A stretch of DNA of 64,000 nucleotides, taken from contig CM059582.1 in the NCBI GenBank assembly GCA_030407085.1, positions 157,938,501 to 158,002,500 of the forward strand, given 5' to 3'. The position numbers and the translations under genes were made by a program. Positions 35,601-43,559 of the stretch are shown in pieces; the first letter of the stretch is position 1; each line of letters begins with the position of its first letter. The notes under the pieces were generated by a model that did not search any database, was not told the DNA's origin, and saw only the letters and a program-made list of their open reading frames with translations. This DNA is from Trichopria drosophilae (lineage: Eukaryota > Arthropoda > Insecta > Hymenoptera > Diapriidae).

Positions 35601-38600
35601 AAAGTTGAATTAAACGAAAATTATCACAGTAAAAATAATTCTTGGTATATTTTATAATATTCTGAATTATGAAAGTAACTTATTATCGACGAACAAGATT
35701 CTACTGTTATTAGACTTTGCAACATATCTACCTTCTTTCTATGGTTCTATTAACCATTTGTTTTCTACGTAATCAATAGCCGAACTCTCTAAATCGCATT
35801 CTTTTTTTTAATATAGAGAAATAACTTTAACGTTTTCTATAATCTTTGCGTTACTAGAAATGCAAATGGTAGAGGGTTCGTTCGTGTGCCATAAAAAAAT
35901 GGTACGTACCGTGTTATAAAAAAGCGTGGAATGGTTTTCTTTTATTTCGGAAATGGCAATGGGAAAGATTACTTGTCTCCTTAATTATTTATGATACAGG
36001 TTCGCACCCTAATTCGTTAGAGTATTTTTTAATTGTTAGCGGTATTTCCGTAATTCAGGAATCTTACTATAAACAGAGTAAGTTATAGAGCTGTCTAAAT
36101 GAAAATTGTTGAATATTCTTGAAAATATGGATGCACCTGAAAAACAGGACAAATCACAAAATAGTCACTTCAAAAAACCGATTTTCAAAACCAGACATTT
36201 AAAATAAACAGACATTTCCAAAAACAGAGATTTCAAAAACGGTCATTAAAAAGCCAGGAGTGCACCTCCAAAATCCGACAAATCACGAAACGAACACTTC
36301 AAAAACCCGACTTTCAAAAACCAGACATTTAAAAAAACAGACATTTAAAAAGCAGAAATTTTCAAAAACAGAGATTCTTAAACTAGATTTTTCAAAAAAT
36401 TGACTTTCAAAATGGGTTTGTATTTTGAAATATCTGGGTTTTGAATGTTGGGTTTTTGAGAGGCACCCCTGGTTTTTAATATCTGTTTCTGAAATGTCTG
36501 TTTGTTGAAATGTATATTTTTTTAAGTGTCTTGTTTTTGAGCAGGTGTTTTTTTAAATATCTGGTTTCTGAAAGGCGGGGTGTCGAAGGGTCTGCTTTGT
36601 GATTTGTCTGGTTTTTGAGGTGCACCCAAAAATACTGTATTCGACAGTGTTTTTCGAGCTTCAAGAGTCTCCATATAGAAATCGCTCAAATTATTTGAAG
36701 TTGAAAATTTAAGACTTAAACCCAAACAGATTTAGTTTTTTATTTATGGGGCTGAAACTGTAAAACATAATGATATTTTTTTCATGATCAAATATCCTCA
36801 AAGAATATCGTAAATTTTAAGTCTTTTAAATCTTTCTATAGTCATGTCACTTCTCCTTGAAACTTTTCCTTTCCACACGTTGGAAATCATGAATCTCTAA
36901 CAGGTAAGAATTTTTAAAAATCACAGGATACGAAGATTTCAAGGCGACTGATGCAAGGGACGCCGATTGGTTAATCGTCCGCTGTAACGAGGGCTTTGAT
37001 GGCGGACTTCCTATCACGAGTTTCGAGCTGGAGGTCTATACTGACGAGAATGTGTATCACGTTAACACGATTTACATGAATCACACCGATAAAGTTGGTG
37101 CTTCCGGCCCGATCTTTGAAGTATCAGGTTTAGAACCCGGAAGGAATTACAGGCTTCTCCTTTACGCAGTCAACGCAAAAGGCCGTAGCGACCCCGTCGT
37201 GCTTGAACCTGTAACACTCAAAGGTGTAGCCATGTACACAACCGGTAAGTTTATTATAATGTTTGACTTTTTATGCATGATTTTATACTAGTAATCAATA
37301 TTCGACGAAAAGAAAGCTACACTGCTGCCGTAAAAAATGTTAAACATTCGTTCATTTTAAATGCAATATTCCCTTTTTTAATTTTCGTGATTTTTGAGTC
37401 CGTCTAATGTCGCGCCTAACGATAATTCCTCTGGAGATTTCAGTTAATGCAGTCAAATCCCTTAAGACTGAGCTTAACGTAAACTATGACATTAAGTCCT
37501 GAATTTCGAAATTTTAAGAGGTTTTATAACTCACTCATACTTCCTTTTACACGAATTTAGACAATTTACTATTTTGATGAATTAGATTGAATATAGGTCA
37601 ATTTTAATATAACTGTAAATGAGCAATAAAAAATCACTTTGTCCTTCTGCCGACTGATATTGTCGATAATTATACCAAGGCGCACTAATGTAACGAGGAA
37701 AGGTTTGCATTCAATCATGGATTATAACACCGAGTAATGGTCAAAGTCTATCAAGGTTGACTGATTACGGCTTCAACTAAAACTGAAATAATACAAAACC
37801 CCTCTTATGTCGGTTCGGTTGCCGTTAATTCACCTTCAAAAGCTGAATTAGGATGTTCTCATCACACGGTAGAACAATAACTCATACATCGGCAACTCTA
37901 CAGGCTTTAATACAGAGAAACTAGCGAGCCAATTACTTATTTTATCTTAATACTTACGTTGATATGTTTTGTCTCAATAAAAGTTTGAGTACGATTCCAA
38001 AGATGTGATTTGTGGTTCTGTCGGAAGAAAGTAATCGGAAACGGTCGTAGATTATTAGCGACCCGCAGTAACCGCATTAGCTAGGTTAGTGACTGAATTT
38101 TGCAGATTAAAGCTTTTGGAAATGTCGTAGCTTTTTTGTAGCCAACTCAAAACTCACCCTATCTTCGGCGTTCTTCCGCAGTCTCCCTTTTGCGCGGACC
38201 CTGAATTAAAATCCCATAAAGCAGAGTCCCTTTCCGCGCGGCTGTCTCACTCGGGGCGCATTTATCGTCTTTAATTTCCATCCTCATGGGTTATTCATGC
38301 CGACCAAGAACCACCACTGTATTGGCGTATGCGTGTGTGTCCATGAGGCCAGGTTGGGCGGTCTTATTTTCTCTCTCTTTCTTTTGCTTCTTCATTTTTC
38401 CCTCTCTCTCTCTTCGACTCTATCTTTTCGTTTATAACTGTTTCACTCTGCTCTTCGTTTCCGGGTATACGTACTAAGCTCGCCAGGAAGAATGGAAGGT
38501 AAACTCTTACTCCAAAGCTACGAGTTTCTGTAACCACTATTGGTAGACGCGAGTGCTCGCGGATGACTTTTCTCGTGGGGCAGGACTGAAATTAGAAAAG

Positions 38601-41600
38601 GTGGAAAGATGGATGTAGAGTAAATAAGAGTAAATTGAATTCAAATGTGGATAATTCGATTGCAAAGAATATGAAGAAAGTTAAAGAATATCATTGAGTG
38701 GAATTGGGATAGATAGAAAAGTAATTCAGGTCGGTTTCCTGCAGCAAATAAAGTGCGGCTTCTTTGTTCATTCCAATAATTGAGAAATCTTGCGGTATCC
38801 ATTACTTTTTATAGACTTGGAAACACTTTCATTATAAACGAATATTCAAGGAGAGAAAAAGTAGATTAAATTAATAACATGCAAATGTATACTTGGCATA
38901 ATGTTGCTTTTACAGTTCAAAATTGTAAATGGTAATTTAATAATTGTTTATAAACGGAACCATATTATTTTATATGATGAATTAATTCTAATAATAAGAG
39001 AAAATCAATTGAATATGTATTTTTTAAATCTCTGTTTGAAAATTCTTTAGTCTTGCAGTAAATAAAAACTGCTTACCTCTTTCCAGGCTATATGTACAAC
39101 AGCATATAAGACGAAACGTGTATCCACAATAGACATTAGTTATTTATTTTGTCACTTTGTCACAGAGAATCCATTGTTAGTTAAATCCTTAAATTTACAT
39201 ATAAGCAGTTCAGTAAATCGAAGATTCTGTAGCTGGCAAAATTACAAAATTTGGCTTAAACAATTTCTTTTCATATTTTTAGTGGCTTTCATCAGAGCCC
39301 CAATGTTTACATTTGTGGTTTGTGTTTATTTTTATTTAGTCCATCGACCGTATATTCATCGTATATTATATTCTTATAAGTATTTACAAGTATAACAGTA
39401 ATTCATGATAGTCAGCACTGTTATATATACGTTTGTAAATTACTTTTATAATCACGTCTTTGCAGTTGAAGTCAGTCTATAAAAGAGAGTCAGTTGTAAT
39501 CACCCTTTGATGACTTTTTCTGTTGTCCTTTAGCTGTATCCATCTATTTTAGTTCATAAGTAAGATCACAGAAAAAAATATATTAAAATTAGCAATGAAA
39601 CAAGATAATGACGCAGCAAGTATTCGTAGTCTAAGGAATTGTTGTGTTTGTAGTAATAACTAATCGGACGTTTGAATATGTAAGTCTGTAATATGGAGTG
39701 ACAGTTTTACCAGTACAGGGGAATTTTTTACAAAAGTGGAAGGAGCTTACATGCATTAGAGTAGAGAAAATGTTCCATCACCATTGACCAAAATCCTGCT
39801 TAACTGGCAACGCTGAGGAGTGAGCACATACATATTTATCAACAGCTTAAATACTCGAATATATTAAGAATAATACTATACAAAATTAACTTAAATGTCA
39901 ATAATCTAATGAATATATGCAAATCATTCTGCAGATGTCTTATTGCAATATCACCATTCTAGATATGCAGTCTAGTATTTATGAACCTGTGATTAATTTT
40001 AATTTTCTTGATTTAATTATGGTTCTTTAATTTAATAAATATAATAATATTCTAAGAAATAACATTCAGGGTTATTAAAGGTCATTCGATATTACCCTAA
40101 ACTGTATATTTTTTTTACATTAAATTTGAATCGTTGAATTCTAAAACCTGCCAAATCTACACATTGAAGATTTAAAGAAAAAGAAAAAAATCTATTGGCA
40201 AATGTAATGGAAAATATAAAGAAGATACGAGGAAATCCATTTTATGGATTGATTTTAAAGGTTTCGATTTGCCATTTTACAAAATCGTTACTAGGCTAAA
40301 TCGTTAATTTAGTATTGGTACTTACATTTATAAAAATAAATCGCAATAATGAAACTTGCTTAGTACCAAACGTAATTTAATATTTTTGACATAAAAAGCG
40401 GTTGTTATTGATTCAAACTCGGCTAAGTATGAAAAACAATATTTTTTGATAATTTATTTGTAAAGAAAGCATAATATTTTTATAGGAGAAACCTTGTGTA
40501 CTTAAAATTACTAAAAATCTCAAAAATTGCAGGTACTTCATTTTAATGGTTTATTCAATATTCGATTTTTTTTAGCATTGCAAGTTTTGAAACTCAATAA
40601 CATTTGTATTTTAGTTATCAATTAAAGCTTTTTCTATTATAATTTTCTATACAACTTTTTTTTTGTAATTTACAGCTCGAATATCTTCATTTTATTCTGC
40701 ACGATGGGTCAAATTATATTTATAATATTTCATAAAGTTATACTCATTAAAATTAATTAACAATTTTCGAATTGTCGGATGAAATAAATTAAATAAAGGC
40801 AGCAATTGTACACTTGAAGTAATTCAATAATTATTGCAGTATCGATAAGCGAGTACTGCGCTTTTCAGCCAATTTAAATGGTGCCCTAGTTATTAGTAAT
40901 GGAAAATACAGCTTACATTCGGGAAACCTTTTTACATTACCTGGATTTCCGAGGCTGCACATTTTTTAATGTGAACATATAATACTACATTTATTAACAA
41001 ATAATTTAAAAATATGTGTTCCTGGATTAGAGATGATTCCGGACTTCTAGTCAAGTTAAAAATGCCAATAATTTTCATCTTACGTGAAACCACTAATAAA
41101 TGATTTAATAATTAAGATGTATTTAAATCCGTCACATTTGCTGCAAACTTATACATTACTCTGCATTCAACATGTTTCCCACATTTCCTTTAGTTTTGGT
41201 TTTTGCAATACGATGGTGGATTGGTAATTTCAAATTCAACGTATTTATGCCTTCTGCACATTCGCAAGCTTATTTTAAATTTACATTCATCTTTCAAGCG
41301 AAAGTGCAAATTTCTGCACTTTGATGTTTTGCGTTCAAGTTTGGATGTTCACATTTTGCAAATTTATATTTTTTCGACGAACAGCAGGAATGGTAGAAGA
41401 AAAATCATTTGGTAATTCTAAAAACAACCTTCAACAATTAGGTTTATTTATTGCTGTTTATTTATGTTTTTTGGTCTGAGATTATTTTAGAGAATCTTTC
41501 GAGTTTATTTCCTTAAGACTTTTCTTGGTGTTTTGTGACATCACGGTTTATTTCCGTCGTTCAAAGTCTTCAGCTAACGAACCAGCGCGTTTTCTGAATC

Positions 41601-43431
41601 TTAAATTGCTCATGTACAATTGTCCAAGCAAAGAATGTCTGTGGTCAGAGATGTTATATTTAATCTAACCTTCTAAACTCCGTGCCTTGCTACGTAATCT
41701 AATAATGTAAAGAAGAAGCAAACTTATTACTGGTTCTAATTAGTGATAATCCTAGACCAGTTTATAAAGTGATGGGATATTAAGAATATATCCGATTACT
41801 TTTTAAATTGTAATATTACTTGGAATTCATCACACGGGAGTTCCGCCATAGACAATTCATCTCCTGACTGATTGAACACACAACAATTTCATCATATTAT
41901 GATTATTTCATCACGTGATTTTGATTACAATGCAAATTTAATAGCTAAATTAAAAGTGCGTTAAAGGAAAGTAATAATATAATCTAATGTAGTCTAACAT
42001 AATCTAACCTAACCTTATTCCATTTTCTTCTTCTCTATAAATAAATATTAAGTTACTATTTGAATATGGATTACGAATACTTATTGCGCTATAAACCTAT
42101 CATAGGATGAAGTTGTATTATTATAAAGCAGTCATTAAATGAAACTCTGTGATGAACCTCCAAAAAGTCATCAAAGTTTATATCAAATAAACGGGAAAGT
42201 TCCTTCTAAAGACTATGACTAGGTTAGAAAAGTTTCTATATTTATATAGAAAGGGATTTGGTATGTTTTGGACTTTATTTATATATCAACAAGAAGACCG
42301 TAATTTAAAATCAATTATCAATTAATAGATAATCGCTATTTCAAACTCGTAAATCAACTTGTAAATTAAATTGTCCGTACTAACTTTGAGAGTCATCCGC
42401 GATACAGGGTTTTATTTTATTATCAAATATAAACATCGACGTTAACGCAAGGTCGCGACGTAATATATATTCGCTGAAGTACCCTAAAATGGTAATGTAT
42501 CAGAAGTGGAACGGCACAGAACGGATAATGAAAAATTATAATGCTAAATGCTTCCATCAAACCCCACGCATTCTTATAAGACGGATGAAAGTTTTCGTAA
42601 TTTGATACTTTAAATTCCTAATAACTTTTACGGCAAGTTGGTAGCTTTCAAAAAGTATAATAAAACCGGGTAGTAGACGAAAAGAAAAAAAGGTAGGAAT
42701 GAAAAGACCATCTCATCCTACGTCAGTAAATTTACATACAAGTTTCGTATATAAGGGAAGGTACGCCTCGTTTGTTCGCAGGACGAGGCTCCGGCGACGA
42801 CTCAACGGATTACAGTCTGTTGGTTGCCTGCTTCGCTGGCGGAATAACTGCCGTTTGCATTCTGGTAGTTGGTATAACCTTGACTCTGTATCGACGTAGC
42901 CACCCTTTGCAGCCGTCAAAGACCCAAACGCATATCGTCCACTACGTGAGCAACGACAGCAGGAGTCCCGGAGTGGGATTACCTAAGGATGACCATCAGC
43001 AACGACCCGAGCAACAACCCGAGCAACAATCGCGACATCTGCTGCTGCAGCAACAGCAGCAGCCGAGGCGGACGGATCAAACGGAAATGCGGGATTTTGT
43101 AGAAATCAAAGAACTCAAAGGGCAGTTTGCAGACGAACCGCCCGACGAAGATCCGGACGTGATTCCCAGTAAGGTCGAGAGGAGGCCCGATATTTTTGAG
43201 CCCAACTATGCACCGAAACCAGAGCGGATTAAAGACTTTCGGAATTTGGAGATGGATCTCGATTATCCCTCGCCTTCCTCCGTACTCCACGGGACCGAGT
43301 CCTGGATTTACGCGAACGGATACGGCGAGCGACCGGAAGTCACGAGTCCATCGCGTCCAAGTACCTTACCGGTGCATCGCACGCATGACATTTATACGAG
43401 AAGTTTGCGCGTACAAGAAAGCTGTATATAA
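14348..43431 (+). CDS. Sidestep-family transmembrane Ig/FN3 protein, 5' end missing (eight exons)
   Basis: Coding exons are 14348-14695, 15025-15336, 24397-24548, 24618-24762, 31842-32135, 33201-33590, 36927-37244 and 42782-43431. Joined, they give 868 complete codons and a stop with no internal stop; residue 1 below is the first complete codon at 14350. Order: Ig1 (1-115), Ig2 (117-219), Ig3 (221-318), Ig4 (320-416), Ig5 (418-about 525), FN3 (about 526-652), TM helix (about 664-688), cytoplasmic tail to 868. Each Ig has its Cys/Trp/Cys core. Family hallmarks are LPCDLSP, VLWYK, PIYSLDAR, the Ig1 end RVNLTVI, SSGSRP in Ig3, DYGTIACLATN in Ig5 and GFDGGLP in FN3. Known for the family: Side proteins are surface ligands for Beat receptors in axon guidance and synaptic matching. 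Inferred: this copy acts likewise at the plasma membrane. Drosophila has several Side paralogues and I cannot say which this matches, so no symbol is given. The signal-peptide exon was not found. Confidence 0.5.
15025..15336 (+). CDS. Side-like exon b: Ig2 domain
   Basis: The acceptor ends with ACAG at 15024 and the donor is GTGAGT at 15337. The exon is 312 bp, phase 1 on both sides. Residues 117-219: it opens PPQIPVIY, then Cys147 (MTLVCEV), the proline-rich turn GGFPPPRVTWYLDGR with Trp160, and Cys199 (LICQASN). The spacing matches an I/C2-type Ig domain, and the GxPxPxVTWY turn is typical of second Ig domains in Side and related insect adhesion proteins. It lies only 329 bp after Ig1, the second-shortest intron of the gene. 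GC content is clearly higher than in the flanking introns, as expected for coding sequence here. Several overlapping open frames on both strands in this interval are shadows of this exon. Confidence 0.5.
16560..17021. repeat. GC-richer block with a diverged internal duplication
   Basis: Two related segments follow each other. One, at about 16670-16765, contains ATTCAGACTTTTTGATTGCC, TAATCGGCTCCCC and GCATGAAACCTACCGG. The other, at about 16815-16905, contains CTTTCAAACTACTTGTTCCC, TCTCGACTCCC and GCACATGAAACCCTCCGG. The match suggests a tandem duplication of about 145 bp. Open frames exist on both strands but none resembles a known protein. It is probably an old repetitive element. Confidence 0.5.
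17692..18330. mobile_element. Non-autonomous DNA transposon with CGTTTTGG-type terminal repeats
   Basis: The left end GGAGCAGGACGTTTTAGCG mirrors the right end CCAAAACGACCTGTACC. Both ends carry a short periodic motif: left CGTTTTAGCG, CATTTTAGCG, CGTTTTATTC, CGTTTTGGTG; right the complements CCAAAATAGCG, CCAAAACGGCG, CCAAAACGAC. The interior has two copies of a CGGAGTT.TGACTGGTTA segment about 100 bp apart. At 639 bp there is no coding capacity. The target duplication is unclear within the flanking TA-rich DNA. Confidence 0.5.
20130..20474. mobile_element. Palindromic MITE, copy A
   Basis: Two arms are reverse complements. The left (20156-20222: TTCCAAGATGGAACCTCC, ..AGATGACAACTAACATC..) pairs with the right (20378-20440: GTGTTAGTTCTCATTTTACT, ..GGAGGTTCCATCTCGAG). 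The ends continue outward less perfectly. The spacer holds GGTGCGGACTGTTACTACTT. It is closely related to the copies at 20736-20946 and 21283-21706. Confidence 0.5.
20736..20946. mobile_element. Palindromic MITE, truncated and diverged copy B
   Basis: Right-half sequence related to copy C: CCGCGACTTCAAACGC, CTAAGTAGTAACAGTC (inverted), TTAGGTATTAGCTCTGATTA and GAAAGTTCCATCTTGAGGG. The left arm is missing or unrecognisable. It lies between copies A and C in the same intron. Confidence 0.5.
21283..21706. mobile_element. Palindromic MITE, copy C (most complete)
   Basis: The left end GACGATGCCCACGAGTACAG leads into TCCAAGATGGAACCTCCGAA. The right end reads TTTTGGAGGTTCCATCC, then TCACTTATACTTGTAC. 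The arms are about 90 bp with further inner pairing (TCTGCGGATTATACATA against TATGCATAATCCGCGA). At about 424 bp it has no coding frame. It shares ends and core with copy A, about 1.15 kb upstream. Confidence 0.5.
22051..22066. repeat. Perfect 16-bp palindrome
   Basis: TGGGCGTTAACGCCCA is a perfect, unusually GC-rich palindrome inside very AT-rich DNA, followed by an AAATAAAAAT-type tract. It could be a protein-binding site or the tip of an old hairpin. Confidence 0.5.
24397..24548 (+). CDS. Side-like exon c: first half of Ig3
   Basis: The acceptor is TTTTTCACAAATCAG ending at 24396. The first two bases complete a Leu codon split with exon b. Residues 221-270 carry the first cysteine (Cys244, YEIECIS), then SSGSRPE and TWWKG with Trp257. 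The SSGSRP motif before the WW/WY position is characteristic of Ig3 in Side proteins. I end the exon at AAT before GTGAAT (24549), leaving phase 0. An alternative donor is GTCAAG at 24528, also phase 0, which would drop seven residues. The exon is too short and has no start codon, so it is easily missed by gene finders that rely on long open frames. Confidence 0.5.
24618..24762 (+). CDS. Side-like exon d: second half of Ig3
   Basis: The exon follows a 69-bp intron. I place the acceptor at TTCGTAG (ends 24617) because only this AG keeps phase 0 with exon c. The stronger-looking TTTGCAG (ends 24624) would shift the frame unless a different donor is used. Residues 271-318 are an acidic or polar loop with an NTT sequon, then VMSYVPTIEDDGKFLTC with Cys297 and RSENP, the usual end of Side Ig3. 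The donor is GTAAGT at 24763, phase 1. Together exons c and d total 297 bp, so the Ig3 unit is symmetric even though an extra intron cuts it. The frame is sure; the exact left border is moderately sure. Confidence 0.5.
25561..26399. mobile_element. Long palindromic element, 840 bp
   Basis: The two halves are diverged reverse complements. The left TTTTGACAATGCTTTCAACG pairs with the right TGAAAGTATTGTCAAAAAAT. The left GTATACTTTATTGTAAAATA and AGTTACTATACCAAAATTAA pair with the right TTTTTGGTATAGTAACTATT and CTACAATAAAGTATACATGC. A small inner hairpin (AGAATTGATAAAAA / TTTTTATCAATTTTAAG) lies near the centre. The open frame at 25594-25854 is a by-product of repeats such as the triplicated TTGTTGAAAAAA. 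It fits a fold-back transposon. Confidence 0.5.
30010..31039. mobile_element. GTACTGG-rich inverted-repeat element
   Basis: The termini TATCCCAGGTGGAAA (30010-30024) and TTTCCACCTAGGATA (31025-31039) are inverted repeats. Both subterminal regions (30070-30250 and 30840-31020) are packed with variants of CCAGTACTGG, GCCAGTACC and GGTACTG in both orientations. Examples are CCAGTACTGGTGGCCAGTAC on the left and AGCCAGTACTGGCGCGGTAC on the right. The centre (30510-30840) is plain AT-rich DNA. No protein is encoded. The dense subterminal motif arrays resemble transposase-binding arrays of large-array DNA transposons, but I do not recognise the family. A 249-bp MITE is nested in it. Confidence 0.5.
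30261..30509. mobile_element. pogo/mariner-type MITE with perfect 24-bp TIRs and TA duplication
   Basis: The left end CAGTAGTCCTCCCCTTAAGG (continuing TTTA) is perfectly repeated in inverse at 30486-30509. A TA dinucleotide lies on each side (30259-30260 and 30510-30511). The interior is GC-richer than the host DNA and carries further CCTTAAGG-type pieces. The 249-bp size, CAGT start and TA target fit a non-autonomous Tc1/mariner/pogo element. The perfect ends imply a recent insertion, later than the GTACTGG element it sits in. The 133-codon open frame across it is spurious. Confidence 0.5.
31842..32135 (+). CDS. Side-like exon e: Ig4 domain
   Basis: The acceptor is ATAATTTAG ending at 31841 and the donor is GTGAGT from 32136. 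The exon is 294 bp with phase 1 on both sides. Residues 320-416: VPVVTIKLGSSL, EGDDVYFECEV with Cys346, ANPKAYKLGWFKDGKEL with Trp359, an NVS sequon at about 369, GKSLVLQSVTRSSAGEYSC with Cys397, and AANYEGKATS. This is a textbook I-set Ig domain, and the EGDDVYFEC...ANP signature is shared by Side Ig4 and other insect Ig adhesion proteins. The exon stands alone between a 7-kb and a 1-kb intron. Confidence 0.5.
32136..33200. other. Intron between Ig4 and Ig5 exons (1.07 kb)
   Basis: AT-rich phase 1 intron, GTGAGT at 32136 to TCTCAG at 33200. I see no other feature in it. Confidence 0.5.
33201..33590 (+). CDS. Side-like exon f: Ig5 and start of FN3
   Basis: The acceptor is AAATTCTCAG ending at 33200 and the donor is GTAAGT from 33591. 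The exon is 390 bp with phase 1 on both sides. It opens YAPVC, the usual Side Ig4-Ig5 linker. Cys442 (ISLICGV), Trp455 (FHWTFNN) and Cys504 (DYGTIACLATNQIG) form Ig5; an extra cysteine pair at 421 and 517 is also seen in family members. GGKPYPLQNCT (about 525-534) is the first strand of the FN3 domain. After this, the segment up to the donor (SYA-rich, ending YRMG) is less conserved than the usual short linker, so FN3 appears slightly expanded here or the donor could differ by a few codons. Confidence 0.5.
33591..36926. other. Intron between Ig5 and FN3 exons (3.34 kb)
   Basis: Phase 1 intron, GTAAGT at 33591 to CACAG at 36926. The right part contains the fold-back repeat 36129-36628. Overlapping open frames on both strands at 35112-35483 lack any recognisable domain. 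Otherwise I see nothing. Confidence 0.5.
36129..36628. mobile_element. Fold-back element built from CAAAAACCAGACATTT-type repeats
   Basis: The left half is rich in degenerate units such as TTCAAAAACAGAGATT and CCAGACATTTAAAA. The right half carries their complements (TTTTTGAGAGGCACCCC, GAAATGTCTGTTTGTTGAAA). The ends GGATGCACCTGAAAAACAGG and ..GTTTTTGAGGTGCACCC are inverted repeats. In the left half a block of about 130 bp beginning TGCACCT..AAA..GACAAATCAC occurs twice in tandem (36131 and 36261). At about 500 bp it has no genuine coding sequence. Confidence 0.5.
36927..37244 (+). CDS. Side-like exon g: fibronectin type III domain
   Basis: The acceptor is AAATCACAG ending at 36926. A second AG at 36903 would open into an in-frame stop, so it is excluded. 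The donor is GTAAGT from 37245. The exon is 318 bp with phase 1 on both sides. Residues 548-652 include DWLIVRCNEGFDGGLPITSFELEVY (given in part), an NHT sequon, then FEVSGLEPGRNYRLLLYAVN and AKGRSDPVVLE. The GFDGGLP turn and the LEPG...Y.L.LYAVN.KGRS stretch are the standard FN3 core of Side proteins. This domain is membrane-proximal and is followed by a 5.5-kb intron. Confidence 0.5.
37245..42781. other. Intron between FN3 and TM exons (5.54 kb)
   Basis: Phase 1 intron, GTAAGT at 37245 to CGCAG at 42781. It is AT-rich except for a GC-richer part at 38150-38470. A short CTAACCTAACCTT at 42003-42015 resembles the insect telomere repeat but is far too short to be one. No additional exon was recognised. 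Confidence 0.5.
38150..38470. other. GC-richer, CT-tract-containing intronic block
   Basis: The block includes TTTTGCGCGGACCCTG, CCGCGCGGCTGTCTCACTCG and a pyrimidine run (TCTCTCTCTTTC) at about 38369-38412. No frame resembles a protein. It may be a conserved regulatory element of the Side-like gene; this is inference from composition only. Confidence 0.5.
42782..43431 (+). CDS. Side-like last coding exon: TM helix and cytoplasmic tail
   Basis: The acceptor is TTTGTTCGCAG ending at 42781; the stop is TAA at 43429-43431. The exon encodes residues 654-868. A short acidic juxtamembrane stretch (GDDSTD) leads to a hydrophobic helix of about 25 residues (664-688: LLVACFAGG...VVGITLTLY) and a basic stop-transfer (RRSH). 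The tail has a Gln-rich tract coded by mixed CAG/CAA, an acidic patch (EPPDEDPD), several Tyr residues (NYAP, IYANGYG, DIYTRS) and the C-terminus ESCI. The last four residues fit a class I PDZ ligand (S/T-x-hydrophobic). The tail is the fastest-evolving part of Side proteins, so the paralogue cannot be named from it. Confidence 0.5.
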
Positions 43432-43553
43432 GGTGGGATTGCGATACGTTCATGCAATCTTCTCCGACTTCCAGAATTCTACTTCCCCGCTCATAATCGA
43501 ATCACGAACCATCAAACGAATCGAGATACGAATATCGATGTTTGTACATAGAC

Positions 43554-43559
43554 AATAAA
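43554..43559 (+). terminator. Poly(A) signal of the Side-like gene
   Basis: An exact AATAAA lies 123 bp after the stop codon. A TG-containing stretch (TTGTGTGCC) lies about 30 bp further on and would serve as the downstream element. A short 3' UTR of about 140-150 bases is therefore likely. Other AATAAA copies occur throughout this AT-rich DNA, so longer isoforms are possible. Confidence 0.5.

Noticed and set aside
36903..36926. Alternative FN3 acceptor at TAACAG (ends 36903)
   Set aside because: It would introduce an in-frame stop codon within the extra 23 bases.
42003..42015. CTAACCTAACCTT as telomeric repeat
   Set aside because: Only two units; too short to mean more than chance or a tiny interstitial remnant.
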